Below, in pieces: positions 11,480-23,639 of a DNA stretch of 64,000 nucleotides. Within the stretch, counting starts at the first letter, position 1. Every line of letters starts with the position of its first letter. This DNA is from Erigeron canadensis. Taxonomy: Eukaryota; Streptophyta; Magnoliopsida; Asterales; Asteraceae. The position numbers and the translations under genes were made by a program. The notes below the pieces were generated by a model. That model did not search any database, was not told the origin of the DNA, and saw nothing but the letters and a program-made list of their open reading frames with translations. The stretch is taken from assembly GCF_010389155.1 (NCBI RefSeq), contig NC_057761.1:13022501-13086500 (forward strand). The letters run 5' to 3'.

Positions 11480-14400
11480 GGCGATCGTAAGAAGAATATT
11501 TGGTATCTGGACAGCGCAGCTGGCCGGACTATGACCGGATGTAAGCCCTGCTGGAAGAATTCACTGTCTGCGATGGACCAGCGGTGACATTTGGTAATGA
11601 TGGAAGTGGGAAAACTGAGGGATATGGTGTTGTTGACAATGGGCAGATTCAGTTCACTAAGGTTGCATTTGTCAATGGTTTGAAATATAACCTGATAAGT
11701 GTCAGTCAACTTTGTGATGATGGATATAGGGTACTGTTCGATATTGCTCAAGGCACTGTTTTTAACAAGGATTGGAAGGTAGTCATGATTGCACCAAGAA
11801 AAGGGAATGTGTACATGATGAACATGGAGCCTGCTCCAAAAGAGCATTGTTTCTATGTCAAGGCTGATGAGGACACCAACTGGCTGTGGCATAAACGTTA
11901 TCCCATCTTAACTTCAAAAATATTAACAAGTTGTCAAGAAAGCAACTAGTTGATGGGATACCCTTGTTTCCTTTAAAAAGGAGAAGCCATGTCCAGGGTG
12001 TGAAATGGGCAAAAAGAAAAGAGCCTTTTAAGACCAGGCAGAATTTCAGCATCACTGAACCTCTTCACATGCTTCATATGGATCTCTTTGGTCCAGTGAA
12101 TGTTCAAACTAAAGCTGGTAAGAGATACACTTTAGTGGTCGATGAATACACCAGATTTGTTGGGTGATTTTATCAGATCAAAGAGTGATGCATCTGGTGA
12201 AATTATCTCTCTCATCAAGCGAATTGAGCTCAAGTATACCAAGAAAGTGTGTCAGTTGCGAAGTGATAACGGTACAGAATTCATGAATAAAGAATTGGAG
12301 ACATTTTGCACTGACACTGGCATTTCTCAAAACTTTTCGTCAGCTCGTTCTCCAGAACAAAATGGTGTGGTTGAAAGGAAGAATCGCACATTGATTGAAG
12401 CTGCCAGAAGTATGTTATCTGAATCTGGTCTTCCCACCTGTTTTTGGGCTGAAGCTGTGGCAACTGCATGTCACACCCAAAACCGGTCAGTTTATGTCAA
12501 GAGACACAGGAAGACTGCCTATGAAGTCCTCAGGAATCGTAAACCAAATATTGGATATTTCCATGTATTTGGTTGTCCAGTTTACATTTTAAACGATTCC
12601 AGTCAGTTGGGAAAATTTGATGCAAAAGCTGACGAAGGTGTCTTGTGGGGTATTCAATATTAGAAAAGCCTATAGAGTTTATAATTATAGACTCCAAAAG
12701 GTACATGAGACAATTCATGTCACGTTCGATGAATCAAATGAAGCAATCAACAAAAGACCAACCCTTGATTTATCTTCAGTTGTCCCAGTTGATTTTGGTG
12801 TATCTGATCAGGTTCATCAATCAGTTAGTACACCAGAAAATGTTTCCAGACATCAAGTCTTGGAACCAGTAATGGAAAAGGAGAACATGTGTGACACCTC
12901 ATTTTATCCTTCTATCAGTTTTAACCTACCTGAAAAACTGGTAATTGGATCTGATGTGCGTGCCACAACAACATCAGAACCAGTTCAAGCTTCTCCAGTT
13001 CTTCAAGATATACCTTTGTTTGAAGATAATCATGTCAACTCTTCAGTTGACACTGATGATGAAGTTGAAGTAGTTTGGACTGATCCTCCTCCAGTTGCTG
13101 CATCTGTTGGAGATCGTCAAGTGTCTTGCACTGATGTTGTATTATACCAACCTAGTCAATACACTAAATGGACTGCTGCTCATCCCATTGAGCAGATTAT
13201 TGGCAATCCAGATAGTGGGGTTCAGACTAGAAGAGCCACAAGTGATCAATGCTTGAACGTCACCTTCTTATCACTGATTGAACCGAAGAAGATTGACGAG
13301 GCTATGGCAGATCCAAGCTGGGTTGAAGCTATGCAAGAAGAACTCAACCAGTTCGAAAGGAACAACGTTTGGGAGCTTGTTCCTTGTCCTCCAGGGTTAA
13401 AGAGAGAACCCATTGGAACGAGGTGGGTCTACCGGAACAAGATGGATGAAGATGGCAACGTTATCAGGAACAAAGCTAGATTAGTTGCCAAGGGTTATTG
13501 TCAAGCAGAAGGTGTTGATTTCGATGAAACTTTTGCTCCAGTTGCAAGACTTGAAGCCATCAGATATTTTCTGGCTTATGCTGCTCACTTGCAATTCAAG
13601 GTTTTCCAGATGGATGTAAAAAGTGCGTTTCTGAATGGCACATTGGAAGAAGAAGTGTATGTTACGCAGACTCCAGGCTTCATAAATGAAAAGCATCCAC
13701 ATTGGGTATATAGACTGAACAAAGCTTTATATGGTCTTCGACAAGCCCCAAGAGCCTGGTATGATACTCTAACTAAACATCTTCTCAAAAATGGTTTTCA
13801 AAGAGGTGCAATAGATAATACCTTGTTCATCTTGAAAGAAAAAGGTGATATCTTGCTGGTACAAATTTATGTTGATGATATTATATTTGGGTCAACTGAT
13901 GATGGAATGTGTAAAAGGTTTTCAAAAATTATGTCTCAAGAATATGAGATGAGTTTAATGGGTGAATTAACATTTTTCTTAGGTTTACAAATTAAACAAA
14001 CCATGGATGGTATTTTTATTAACAAGAAAAATATGTCAGAGATTGTTGAGAAAATACAAATTTGATTCAATCCCATCAAAAACCACACCTATTTCAGCTC
14101 CATTAAATTTGGACTCTGACCCAAATGGAAAACCAGTGGACCAAAAAGAATATCGTGGAATGGTTGGTTCACTGATGTATCTAACTGCCAGTCGACCAGA
14201 TATAATGTTTGCAACATGTTTATGTGCCAGATTTCAGGCAAATCCAAAAGAATCACACTTGCATGCTGTTAAACGCATTTTCAGGTACCTGAAAGGGTGC
14301 CCTAGCCTTGGTCTTTGGTATCCCAAAGGCTCAGGGTTAGATCTAATGGGTTATTCAGATTCAGATCATGCAGGTTGTAAGATTGATAGAAAATCCACAA

Positions 14401-14810
14401 CTGGTGGATGTCATTTCCTAGGGGGAAAACTGGTGAGTTGGACCAGTAAGAAGCAGACTTCAGTCTCAATGTCTACTGCTGAGGCAGAATACATTTCTGC
14501 GGCCAGTTGCTGTGCCCAGATTCTCTGGATCAAAAACCAGTTACTTGATTATGGCATGAAATTCACAAGAACCCCAATCTTTTGTGACAACACCAGTGCT
14601 ATTGCTATATCTCACAACCCAGTGATGCACTCAAAGACAAAGCATATTGATATCAGGTATCACTTCATTCGTGATCATGTTATGAAAGGAGATATTGAAA
14701 TACATTTCATCCCCACTGATAAACAGTTAGCTGATGTTTTTACAAAACCTCTTGATGAAAAGACTTTTAAACATCTCATCAGTGAACTGGGTATGTTAAA
14801 TCCTCATTAA
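11480..14810 (+). pseudogene. pol: Pol polyprotein, family B (copy right of gap), nearly complete
   Basis: The best preserved pol of family B. Protease (LDSAAGRTMTG), then GAG-pre-integrase with the [11 protein letters not shown] zinc-binding end, and integrase with DDE residues at about 12080 (HMDLFGP), 12264 (RSDNGTEF) and 12373 (VVERKNR). The last two are about 36 residues apart, the expected D-35-E spacing. RVT_2 follows from about 13300 with [11 protein letters not shown] at 13865-13897, and RNase H has STAEAEYIS, CDNTSAI and HIDIRYHFIRD. Length is about 1110 codons, normal for Copia. One-base breaks at about 11545, 11900, 12025-12165, 12645 and 14025 split the frame; the long stretch 12617-14065 is intact. 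There is no ATG at the pol start, so expression needs splicing or frameshifting from gag. Confidence 0.9.
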
Positions 14811-14919
14811 ACTGAGAGGCCCTTCAGTTGAGGATGGTCCAGGTGATCCTTGATTGGTTGGAGATTGAACGCCTTGATGTACTCAAAGACTAGTCACTGA
14901 TCAAATGGATCACATTTTT

Positions 14920-14931
14920 AGGGGGAAAAAG
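14920..14931 (+). other. internal polypurine tract after pol (right copy)
   Basis: AGGGGGAAAAAG, 110 bp after the pol stop, matching 9576. Family C has a comparable tract at 34459-34470 on its own strand. Confidence 0.6.
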
Positions 14932-15501
14932 ACTCAAAATATTTTTCAAATAAATTATTGAAAAATGCAACTGAAGGTCATCAGTTGAAACTGGCATCTA
15001 AATTTTCTTTTGGTTGCTAGTTTGGTCTTGTCTCAAAATGGTGGTCAGCCAGATTTCATAACGTTGTGTTTTACTTGGTGGATACTTGTGACACGTGATG
15101 TTACTCGAGTGCTAACCTCGCACTCACGACGTCACCTGACATGTCTTACGTGTCAAGACTTTTGCTGAAATGTACTGCACTTTTTATGGGTTGGTGAAGT
15201 TAGTGGGTGAGTGGGAATACCAGCCGTCGTAGCATTAAATGCTTGATGGGAAGTATTAAATATTTTTGAATTCTCAAAATTTTGGAAAATAACTTTTTAC
15301 AAATTATTTCAAATTTTGGAGACTAAAATATCTTTTCGTATATATTTTGGCAATATTTTACTGCCTATATATACCCCCACCAAATATCCGTCTCATTTAC
15401 TTCTCTCAAAATTCCTTCATTTACTCTTTCAATCATTCACAATTCGAGATCCTTTTCTCTCTTTCTTCTTTAAGTCCAAAACCCTAAATCTAAATTCACA
15501 A

Positions 15502-18500
15502 ATGGCTCCTAAATCTTCTTCTTCTTCATCTCGTTCGTGATGTGAATCTACTCACTGCTGAGTACATTCCATCACAAAATGTTATTCGTGCCACTGGTGC
15601 TCCCATAAGTTCTAAACTTATTAAATTAAATCCAAATAATCCAATGGCATCTCTTCAAGGGCTCCAGGCCGCTGACTCTCTTATAGGGAGAATCCAATCC
15701 TTTCTTCGGATTTCTCCCCTCAGCGATGCCTTCTCTTTGAATCCACACAAGCTATTTCATGACTACTTGTGTGAATTCTGGTACACTGCCTCTCTTTCTG
15801 AGGACTGCTCATCCATCTCCTTTTCTCTAAAGGATGGGTCAGTCCCGTGTACCATCACCACTGAAACGTTGAGGGAAGCCCTTAACCTCAACTACTGGAG
15901 ACAAAATGAAAATCCAGTGGTGATTTCCTCCAATATTAATTTCCGCCAGGTCTTCCTTGATATGGGAAATAAGGAGATGGTGGAGGGGGATGTGTTGAAG
16001 ACCAAGGGGTCCATTACAATGAAAGGGCTTTCACCATCCTGGAAGTTCTTTATGGTCACTTGGTGGAGAGTTTGGGAGGGAGTTCTGGTGGATTGGACCA
16101 GATAAACTCCTTTCAGGCAGAGATGGCTTACTGCCTTTGGAATGGACTGAGGGTGGACTTTGCAGGTATTTGTTCAGGAGCCTGGTGTTCAAGTGAAGGG
16201 CAACAGGGGTCCTTGTGTTCCCTTTTCAAGATTCCTGTCCCTTTGTTTTATTCAGATTCTGGGCAGAGAAGAGTACAACAACACACAATCCTTGTTCTCT
16301 GTGCCAGAACTGTTGAGGAATGGACAACCTGGTGTCCACTTCTGATGAAGTCCAGATGTCCCCGAGAATGATTTTTGCATTCTCTAAAACTGATGCACCA
16401 CAATCTGGTGAATCAGAAAGGCAACTGGGCGGGCCTCAAAATAATGAGGGACCCACCGGTTCGTCTACTGAAGTCATAACTGTGGCAGAAGCAGGAGTCC
16501 AGGCAGTTCCTAAAGCAAGAAGATCCTCTAAAAGCAGGAGATCAAGATCTGGACTTGCTGCACCTGACCAGTCACAATCTGTGATAGTGGTCTCTGAAGC
16601 CGCTGCCGGTGATATTGCAACTGAGGATAGAGCAGTTGTGGTGAGGCACCAGTCACCTCTGTCCAGGGAGAAGATGCTTCGGCAACGGATCCTCAAACTG
16701 ATGATACCATTGAGGCAACTCAAACTGGTCATCAGGAGTCTGAACAACTTGTTCAGCCACCCCCAACATTTATGGATCTTGGCATAAATGAGGGTGTGTT
16801 TCAGCTTGAGTCTTCGGACTCATCTGAGACGGAATCTGACCAGGAGATGGCTGATGCAACTGTACTTGATCAGCTCCCTTCTCTCCTTGGTCAACCCCAA
16901 GAACCACATGTTTCAGTTTCCCCAACTATTGTACAAAGCTTAGAAATACCTCCAATTTTCACCTCTCGCCAACCACTTTCTTCTATGGGTGTGCCTAGAA
17001 ATAGACACATCCTAACCCACCGTCGCCGTCGTTCACACTGAGCATTCTCAGCATGAACGACACATTGAATCTCTTCCCTTCATTTCTACAACCCCTCTCT
17101 TCTATCAACTGATGCTACTGCAACTGGAGAACCAAATATTGTCATACCTCGTCCAGTTGCACCTGTAGCTTTTTCGGCTGGTCCAGTGACACCTTCTCCT
17201 CCGTCATTGGACAGCCAATTCGTGTCTTTCCAAGCCGATCTCTCGAACCTTCTCGCGAGGGTGGAAGAGATTCAAAAGACACTCGATAGGAACACCAAGT
17301 CCCTCTCCAGGTACCACAAGGATCACTTGCAAAATATTAAAGTGGTTGACCTGGGGATCAACAAGTTCTCTGCCAATGAGGACTTGGTGTTTGGCAAGCT
17401 GAACGAGTTAGTGGAATCCTCCAATCAACTGGCAACATCTTTAAGGGAGGCGTTCGCACTGACTCAATCTGGAGTCACATCTTCAATATCCAACCTGCTG
17501 AACAGTACTGTCAGATCTTCAGAGGTTGATATTAAGAATCTGGAAAGGCAGGTGCAAGATTTATGTAACAAACCTGGCCTAGATGTGACAGAGCTTGGAA
17601 ACCAGTTGGCCTCTTCAGTGGGTCTCAAGATTGAAGAAACCTTGGCTGCCAGTGAAAACAATTTGATTGAAAAGGTGATGTCTGAGATCACCAAGATTGC
17701 AGCGCCCCAGGTCGATCTCACTCCTATTACATCTGAGATTGATCGGTTGAGGTGCAGTCTGGATACACTGGCCAGCAAGGTCTCTGAACACTCAACTGCC
17801 ATATCGGATCTGACCACTGAAGTTGGCAAAGGAAGGGAGGGTGTGACTGAAAGTGTTAAGGAAGTCCCTGCAACTGGGCCTCTTCAGATGATCTCTCAAT
17901 ACTCAAACAGATTTTAAAGAGTCAAGAGCAGACAAGTGGAAATGTAATGACTCAGTCTCAAGAGATCAATCATCTTTGGAGGACAGTTCGCATGCTTTGT
18001 GGAGTCTTCAAAGAGTGCAAGACAATGCAATCATGGCAGCCTCTAGATCGCCTGCCCTCTAGTCATGCCGATTTTGAAGCCATCAGGCAGGGACTAGATG
18101 CTGCCAAGGGGGAAAGGTCGGTACATGCCCCTCACACTCTTGTGAAGACTTCAAGTAAAGGGAAGGAGATTGTGATGGCTACCAGTACTGAGGCTGGTGA
18201 GCAAGGGTTTGAGGTGTTTGATGATGTGGTGGTAGGGAGTGTTGATAAGGGAAAGGCCATTGCTGATGAATCTATGGAACCGGCCACCGATGCACCAATG
18301 TTGGAAACTGGCAATGTCGATTTGTTGCCTCCAGTTACTGAAAGCGAGAGTCAGAAGTTAGCAAGAGTGGGATACCTGGTCAAGGAAAGGAAGAAACAAA
18401 TGAAAGTGAACCAATTCGAATCTAGAAGAAATCTTCCAACCCCTCTTGTTGATATCACTGATGCTCAACTCCTTGGCTTGACACTTGTTGAATACAAGAA

Positions 18501-19262
18501 GATCAAAGAAGATCCAAGAATAGTCAATGCACTGAAGGAGATGCTTGAAGTTGAACTGGACAAACACTACCAGGATGATGAGGCTGAACTGGATGCTAAG
18601 TGTTTGAATGTGTCGGTGGAAAAGGCCAGAGAGATTAGGTCTGAAGGGATTCTCAAGAGGACTGAGCAGGTAAAGAAGGCGGTCACCAAAGTATTGAATC
18701 CACCCAAGTCCAAAGGGAGAAAACAAAAAGCCTTGCCAAGAGATGCAAATCTGAGGACTTGGGTAGAACCATCTGAACCCACAACTGATGATATTCGAGC
18801 TGCTACACAAAAGCTGAGCACGAGCAAAATCAAACTGACAAATGAATCTGAAGCTCGCACATACTTGTCAGATGTACAGCGTCGAAGGCACAATAGAGGC
18901 AGGATTACTGATGTTAAGGTTTCAATCAAGCCTGGTGCCAAGCATTTTGTTGTTGAGGTACAATACTTTGGTGGGCCCAAAGGACAACTGAGAACCCGGA
19001 TGTCCATCAGTATGGTCATTCCGAACATGTTGAAATGTTGAGGTTGCTGGAGGGGAGACAGAGAAATAAAGTTGAAAGAGGCTGGGAGTACGTATTGCAA
19101 AATCTTATCAAGTTCAAGGAAAACATTGAAGAAAGATTAGGCCTTGATCCCGAGGATACTCAGCCAATTTCATCAATCTCAAAAAAGGAAAACTGGCGAA
19201 GGGCCTTCTGTTTAAGTTTTCCTTCTAACTATCTGCTTGTAATTTTGTATACTTTCTTGTAA
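15502..19262 (+). pseudogene. accessory (env-like position) protein of family B
   Basis: Lies between pol and the 3' LTR, where Sireviruses carry an env-like ORF, but I see no signal peptide or clear membrane segment. It opens MAPKSSSSSSR at ATG 15502. The N-terminal domain contains FLRISPLSDAFSL, EFWYTASLS and LREALNL, then a GGSSGGLDQ block and a PFSRFLSLCF block. A Ser/Glu-rich acidic linker follows (about 16330-17180), then a long coiled coil (17186-17917) and a basic C-terminal domain with a YGHSEHVEML-like motif near 19015. Family C's ORF at 33762-29830 is collinear. Frameshifts at about 15535, 16047, 16370, 16740, 17040, 17917 and 19010 break the frame. The stop is at 19262, or slightly earlier in an alternative frame. 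Function unknown. Confidence 0.75.
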
Positions 19263-19489
19263 CTTATTTGTAAATTGTGTGTATATACAAGTTGCCAGAT
19301 TGTAACTCACAAGTAAGATATCTGATAGGATCTACAAGCTTTTAAAACAAAATCCAAGACATTTGATGATCTATAAAAATGTCTTGGAAACTCAATAGGT
19401 TTTATCAAACTCAAGTACTTCAAACTTAAACTTGTATAGAAACAAGTTTGAAATCACTTGACAATATTTCAGGACAATTAGGGGGAATT

Positions 19490-20455
19490 TGTTAGGTCCA
19501 GTTTAAGCTAAAACTGGAGCTCTCCAGTGACATCTGGAGAGCATGAGGAATTGTCCGAAATATTAGAAGTCCAGTTGCGTTGTACAGGTTTAGCAACTGA
19601 TGACTTCCTCCAGTTGAGATCAGAAGACTAAAATCTGAAAACCTTCCAGTTGAAGTCAAAGACAACAAATGGAAGATAGAGATTGGCAATGGCAGCGAAG
19701 CCCAGTTGACAATCTACCAGATCAATCAACTGGAGAATCCTCCAGTGTAAATGCTCTTACAAAGCTTTACACTGATTACGAGGAGGACCTTTTACTCTAC
19801 ATCCTTTTAACCGGACAATGCTATTGTCTTTGGATAAAGATACAAAGATGTAGAGTGGTTGAATAAAGTAACCTTTTGTCTTACTTTATTTAACACACAC
19901 AAAGGATTATTTAAACAATACTTTTGTGTGCTGTCAACCATATTTGTACGTCGAAGTTGAGATCCCCATGCTCAATCTTCGACTATAAATAGAGGTCCTT
20001 GCACAAGCTGTTTGAACAACTTTGCAAATACATATATTCTGCAATATTGGTGAACTTGTGCAATATTCTCTCAATCGCAAAGAGAAACATTTCACAACTC
20101 TAAGTGTTTCGATTGTTTAGGAGAATTTCCAAGTTTAGATCAATTGTAATTCATGGGTTGTTAGGATATTTACATTCTTGTATTATCTTGGTTCCGCAAC
20201 AACCTTGTATTTTATTTAAACAAGTAATAAATAAAATACACTTGAAAATTACATATTGTCTCACCAGTTTATATACTCGTCATTTATATTATTGCATGCA
20301 TTAATATTTTGTCACCTTAATACTTAATTCCAGTTAACCTGGTACACGATCATCTAAACTGGTCACATCCAGATTAATTGATCGTGTTGCAAAGTTCACT
20401 CACCATCGACATAGAGGTGTCTTCAGCACCCATCTAGTAATAGTTGGGACTAAAA
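19490..20455 (+). repeat. 3' LTR, family B, with polypurine tract 19481-19489
   Basis: TGTTAGGTCC...GGGACTAAAA, 966 bp, about 0.6% different from the left LTR by eye. It is preceded by the polypurine tract GGGGGAATT. TATAAATA is at 19984. Confidence 0.93.
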
Positions 20456-20910
20456 CGGAATAAACATGATTCGATCCGAGTGATAAAACATCACAGATCG
20501 TCCTATGGAACCTGTAAGAGCATAAAGCATGATTGCTATTGATTTCAGGTTCCCATAACAAGGTGATTGAGTACAATTGGGATGATGAATTCGGCTGTAA
20601 CGTAATGCTCGAATTTAGAGAGGAAAGACACACGAAAATTAGGGTATTATATGTGTAGGGATTAACCTTAACTTATGGTTAATTACCCTCTATTTATAAT
20701 GAGAGTAATTATACCTTCAACCCCTTTGGTGTTTAATGTGTGTACCATTAGTACTCTTAGTTACAATCACCTAATGGGAAACCCTATACTACGTCTTTGA
20801 GTAAATAAGCCCATTATATATTTAGTAGACATAGGGCTTTCAGTTATCGTCATTTATCATATCAGGAATGATACATGATCGGTGACGGTCACACTAACAT
20901 GGTTTCAACA
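20456..20910 (-). repeat. truncated LTR remnant, minus strand
   Basis: On the minus strand a purine run AGTAGGAGAA (20920-20911) is followed by TGTTGAAACC, a typical PPT/LTR start. The LTR then runs left until it is cut by the family B LTR at 20455. A TATTTATAA-like stretch lies around 20690-20700. No partner LTR is in the window. Confidence 0.55.
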
Positions 20911-21991
20911 TTCTCCTACTTGACCAAGTGATGGTGCATTTTATTTCTTGTCTTTAAATTTATGTTGTACAAGTGACTATCTAACCTAAACACACTTAAC
21001 GAGCAGATAACCCGGTCAATGTAATATAGCCTAGTGGTAAGTTACAGGATCGTTCACAGGGACGCGTTGCTTTACCTAATCTAGTAGTATGTGTAATTCT
21101 AGTTTGTTTTGGGGGTTCGTCACAAACTCCCAATAAACTAATACTTAATGGTAAATTAAAATAGCCGCAACCGCTTTTTAGCGAGAGGCTAATATGAAAA
21201 TATTGAAGAAAAGCAAATAACAGTAGTTAAATTAAAATACTTGTTTGGCATCTCCGATCTCATGATACGACCAAATACTATCCTACTGGTTTGCTAGTCT
21301 GTTGGAAACTTCATCACGACTCAGATTCTTGTTAGATCCACTTTGCCTAATTAGTAGTGCTGCCGCTAGACTCACACTACCCTATAAACAAATTATCGCT
21401 AGATTAATTGTTTAAGCATTAATGACCTAAAGTTTGTGTTACTAATTCAACTTTTAATTACCCAGCTGTTAAGCCATGACCATATATAATTCCCTCCGGT
21501 GACCACAATGCTCGTTTCCAAGTCAAAGGATCGCGTCTGACATTGTTAAGCTTCATGTTCAATTCATACTAGTTACTATGGTTATGGATCCCTCGGTTAC
21601 AAGTGAATCACTTTTTACTTCTAGTTATAGACCGACTATAGTTGTTTTCTGTCCTAGCATATTAGTCCTAATGTATGATCATAGACAACCATCAGAATTA
21701 AACTAATATGTTTAGATTTAAAACCAATAGCAACATGAATTACTAGTAAACATGGATCTACGATAATCAGTACAACACATTCCAATAGATTCTAAACAAA
21801 CACAGTAAAAAATTAGCGTCTACATGATCACATCGATCCAAACAAGTATTCAGCCTACTAGCCTAGCATTATTAAAGGAATAACAAAGACTGAAAAGATG
21901 AAAGACATTTATTAAAATCAGTCCTTTCCCCTATTCCTATACATACCTTGGCAGTGCCGTCTCCCCCTAAGACCAGGATTTCTAAGATAAA
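20911..21991. other. non-coding retroelement-like DNA
   Basis: No supported gene. Contains phrases common in plant LTR-element leaders (GATCGTTCACAGGGACGCG near 21050) and C-rich tracts near 21960. Probably the inside of the minus-strand element whose LTR ends at 20910, or of a Gypsy element. Confidence 0.35.
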
Positions 21992-22990
21992 AATGTTATG
22001 GCTAATTTATTATGGGATTCTAATGGTGAGCACAGGCACCGCTGGATTGCTTGGGACAACATTTGTAAATCCATGAAGGAGGGTGGGTTGGTAATTAGAC
22101 AGGAAAGATTTGCATGCCAAACTTGCGGGGGCTTATGTTGTTGGTCAGATTATCTGGGGCAAGTTTATGAGATCTAAATAGTGTCATCCATTGGATGTGG
22201 TGTCTAAGCCTATTTCTTTCTGATTTAAGCTCTCATGTTTGGATGGAGGAATGTTTTCCCTCATGTTAGTACCATTCTGGGCAACTCTCATTGGGTGGTA
22301 CGTGCTGGTAACATCAGTTTTAGCATGGCTAACTGGGGTGCTGGTGTTTTTTCTGTGCAGAATGTGGATCTTAATACTCCTAGAAGTTATTCAATCTTCT
22401 GATTTTTCTACCTTAGTTCTGCCTAGCTTATCCACAGAGGCTCAATTTTTTTTGTAAGATATCTCTCTAGATTCTAACATCCCAGATATACTAGTTTGGC
22501 GTCATTCCCCTTCAGGTCGTTTCTCCTCTGCTTCCTATTGGCATTTTTCCAGAATTCATGGCCAGAAAAGTCCTTGGTGGTCTCTATTATGGAACCAGTG
22601 GCTTCCTCTTAAGATGGGTTTATTCTCTTCTTCTGGAGATTCCTCAGGAATGCTCTTCCTATGGATGACAGGCTCAGATACATGGGCTTTCAAATGCCTT
22701 ATAAATTGAATTTCTGCATTAGAAGTCAACAGGATTCTTTACTTCATTTGTTTTGTCAAGGTGAAACTGCCTCTCAGGTTTGGTCTTATTTGAAAGGTGT
22801 TCTTAATGCTAGTTTTGTTCAAGATAGTATGTCTGCTTTCACTAAGACCTGGTCACAAGGCAGTTCTATCAAATCTAAAATGGGATTTTTAGGGTAGTTT
22901 TATCTTCTCTGGTTGCTGGGAGTTCGGCTAAGGGAAGAGTACAATGGAAGGGGCCTAGGAAGATGTTCAACAACCATCTCCTTTCCGTGC
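21992..22990 (+). pseudogene. degenerate LINE ORF2 3' part (zf-RVT region)
   Basis: In shifting frames the translation resembles the end of plant LINE ORF2. There is an RWIAWDNICKSM-like stretch at about 22030, a GRFSSASYW motif at 22520, PLKMG near 22605, then a zf-RVT-like Cys/His stretch with LLHLFCQGETASQVW at about 22740-22785. At least five frameshifts and stops. No target duplication or poly(A) tail was resolved. It is a dead fragment. Confidence 0.6.
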
Positions 22991-23084
22991 AGAATGTAGT
23001 GTAGAAAAGCAAAGAATCTTTCCTGCTTCAGAGCTATTCAAAGCTAATAGGATAGGTATTCTATTGGAAATAAAGGGGCTACCC

Positions 23085-23230
23085 TAAGGTGGGATAGTGT
23101 GTTAGTAAACACGCAGTGGTTAAGGGCATAGACCTCTAGACAGGACAGATTAAATTGTGGGTTCCACCCCGCTTCCAGTCGAGTTTTATAGATTCCGATA
23201 GAGTCACGGCTCGCTTTTGATTTTGACAAG
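23085..23230 (+). mobile_element. possible tRNA-derived SINE
   Basis: GCAGTGGTTAAGGGC (about 23113-23127) resembles a Pol III A box and GGTTCCACCCC (23159-23169) a B box, about 35 bp apart as in SINE heads. The body after the B box is about 60 bp. No clear tail or target duplication. It could instead be the 3' UTR of the LINE just upstream. Confidence 0.35.
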
Positions 23231-23308
23231 ATGCTCTAGTCCTTTTGGTAAGCGTAAGCATTTCTTAAGCAGAAAAAACTAGATATTAAACTCCCGGTAT
23301 CAGTTACA

Positions 23309-23500
23309 ATGATCACTATTACGGATCCCATGATGATAGCTCCCGCTGAAGCAATTGTTCCTGCGGAGGATGAAGATCGGAAGGTGTTAGAAGCTCCAAA
23401 ACCTTCTTGGAATCTGCAAAATCAACCTAAGGTTGGTGTTGGGCGGCTAGGGATGCTAGTTCGGCTCTCTTTTCGGGTTTTGAGGGTTAGTTTGACTTAA
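23309..23500 (+). pseudogene. possible LINE ORF1 N-terminal fragment
   Basis: A 63-codon frame with PKPSWNLQNQPKVGVGRLG then a degenerate SALFSGF in another frame resembles the start of plant LINE ORF1 proteins. Too short and broken to be sure. Confidence 0.3.
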
Positions 23501-23531
23501 AATAGATGCAAAAGTCAGTTTCTGATATGGG

Positions 23532-23622
23532 TCCACCAGTGGCGCTGGTGGGCTTACCAGCGACGCTGGTCCTAGGCCATTCTGGGCTAGCGACGCTGGT
23601 TGATGGCCAGTGGCACTGGTGG
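23532..23622. repeat. cluster of CCAGCG-N-CGCTGG palindromes
   Basis: ACCAGCG-A-CGCTGGT (23556-23570), CCAGTG-G-CACTGG (23607-23619) and CCAGTG-G-CGCTGG (23536-23548) are near-perfect inverted repeats with a one-base centre. A fourth degenerate unit is at about 23587. The C-G to T-A change in one unit is matched on the other arm. Related motifs recur at 25359-25530 and 41043-41215. Confidence 0.7.
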
Positions 23623-23639
23623 CTGTTGTTCTTCTTCAT

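Larger units (their letters stand above)
2690..20455 (+). mobile_element. Ty1/Copia Sirevirus/Maximus-like retrotransposon, family B, with internal assembly gap
   Basis: Order is 5' LTR, PBS, gag, pol (protease, integrase, RT, RNase H), a polypurine tract, an accessory ORF, a second polypurine tract and 3' LTR. The pol order and the ORF after RNase H fit Sirevirus-like Copia elements. The two LTRs are 966 bp each and differ by about six substitutions and two single-base indels by eye, so the element is young. About 5.26 kb is present twice around the N gap. Collapsing that repeat gives an element of about 12.4 kb. No target duplication is visible: 5 bp before the left LTR is TTAGT and after the right LTR is CGGAA. 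Confidence 0.9.

Noticed and set aside
15502..19262. True envelope glycoprotein
   Set aside because: No signal peptide, fusion peptide or clear transmembrane segment in either the B or C version; only the position is env-like.
22239..22457. Membrane-protein-like ORF
   Set aside because: Its hydrophobicity comes from a wrong frame of the degenerate LINE ORF2.
23085..23230. Functional tRNA gene
   Set aside because: A- and B-box-like words are present but no acceptor stem or anticodon arm forms; at most a SINE head.
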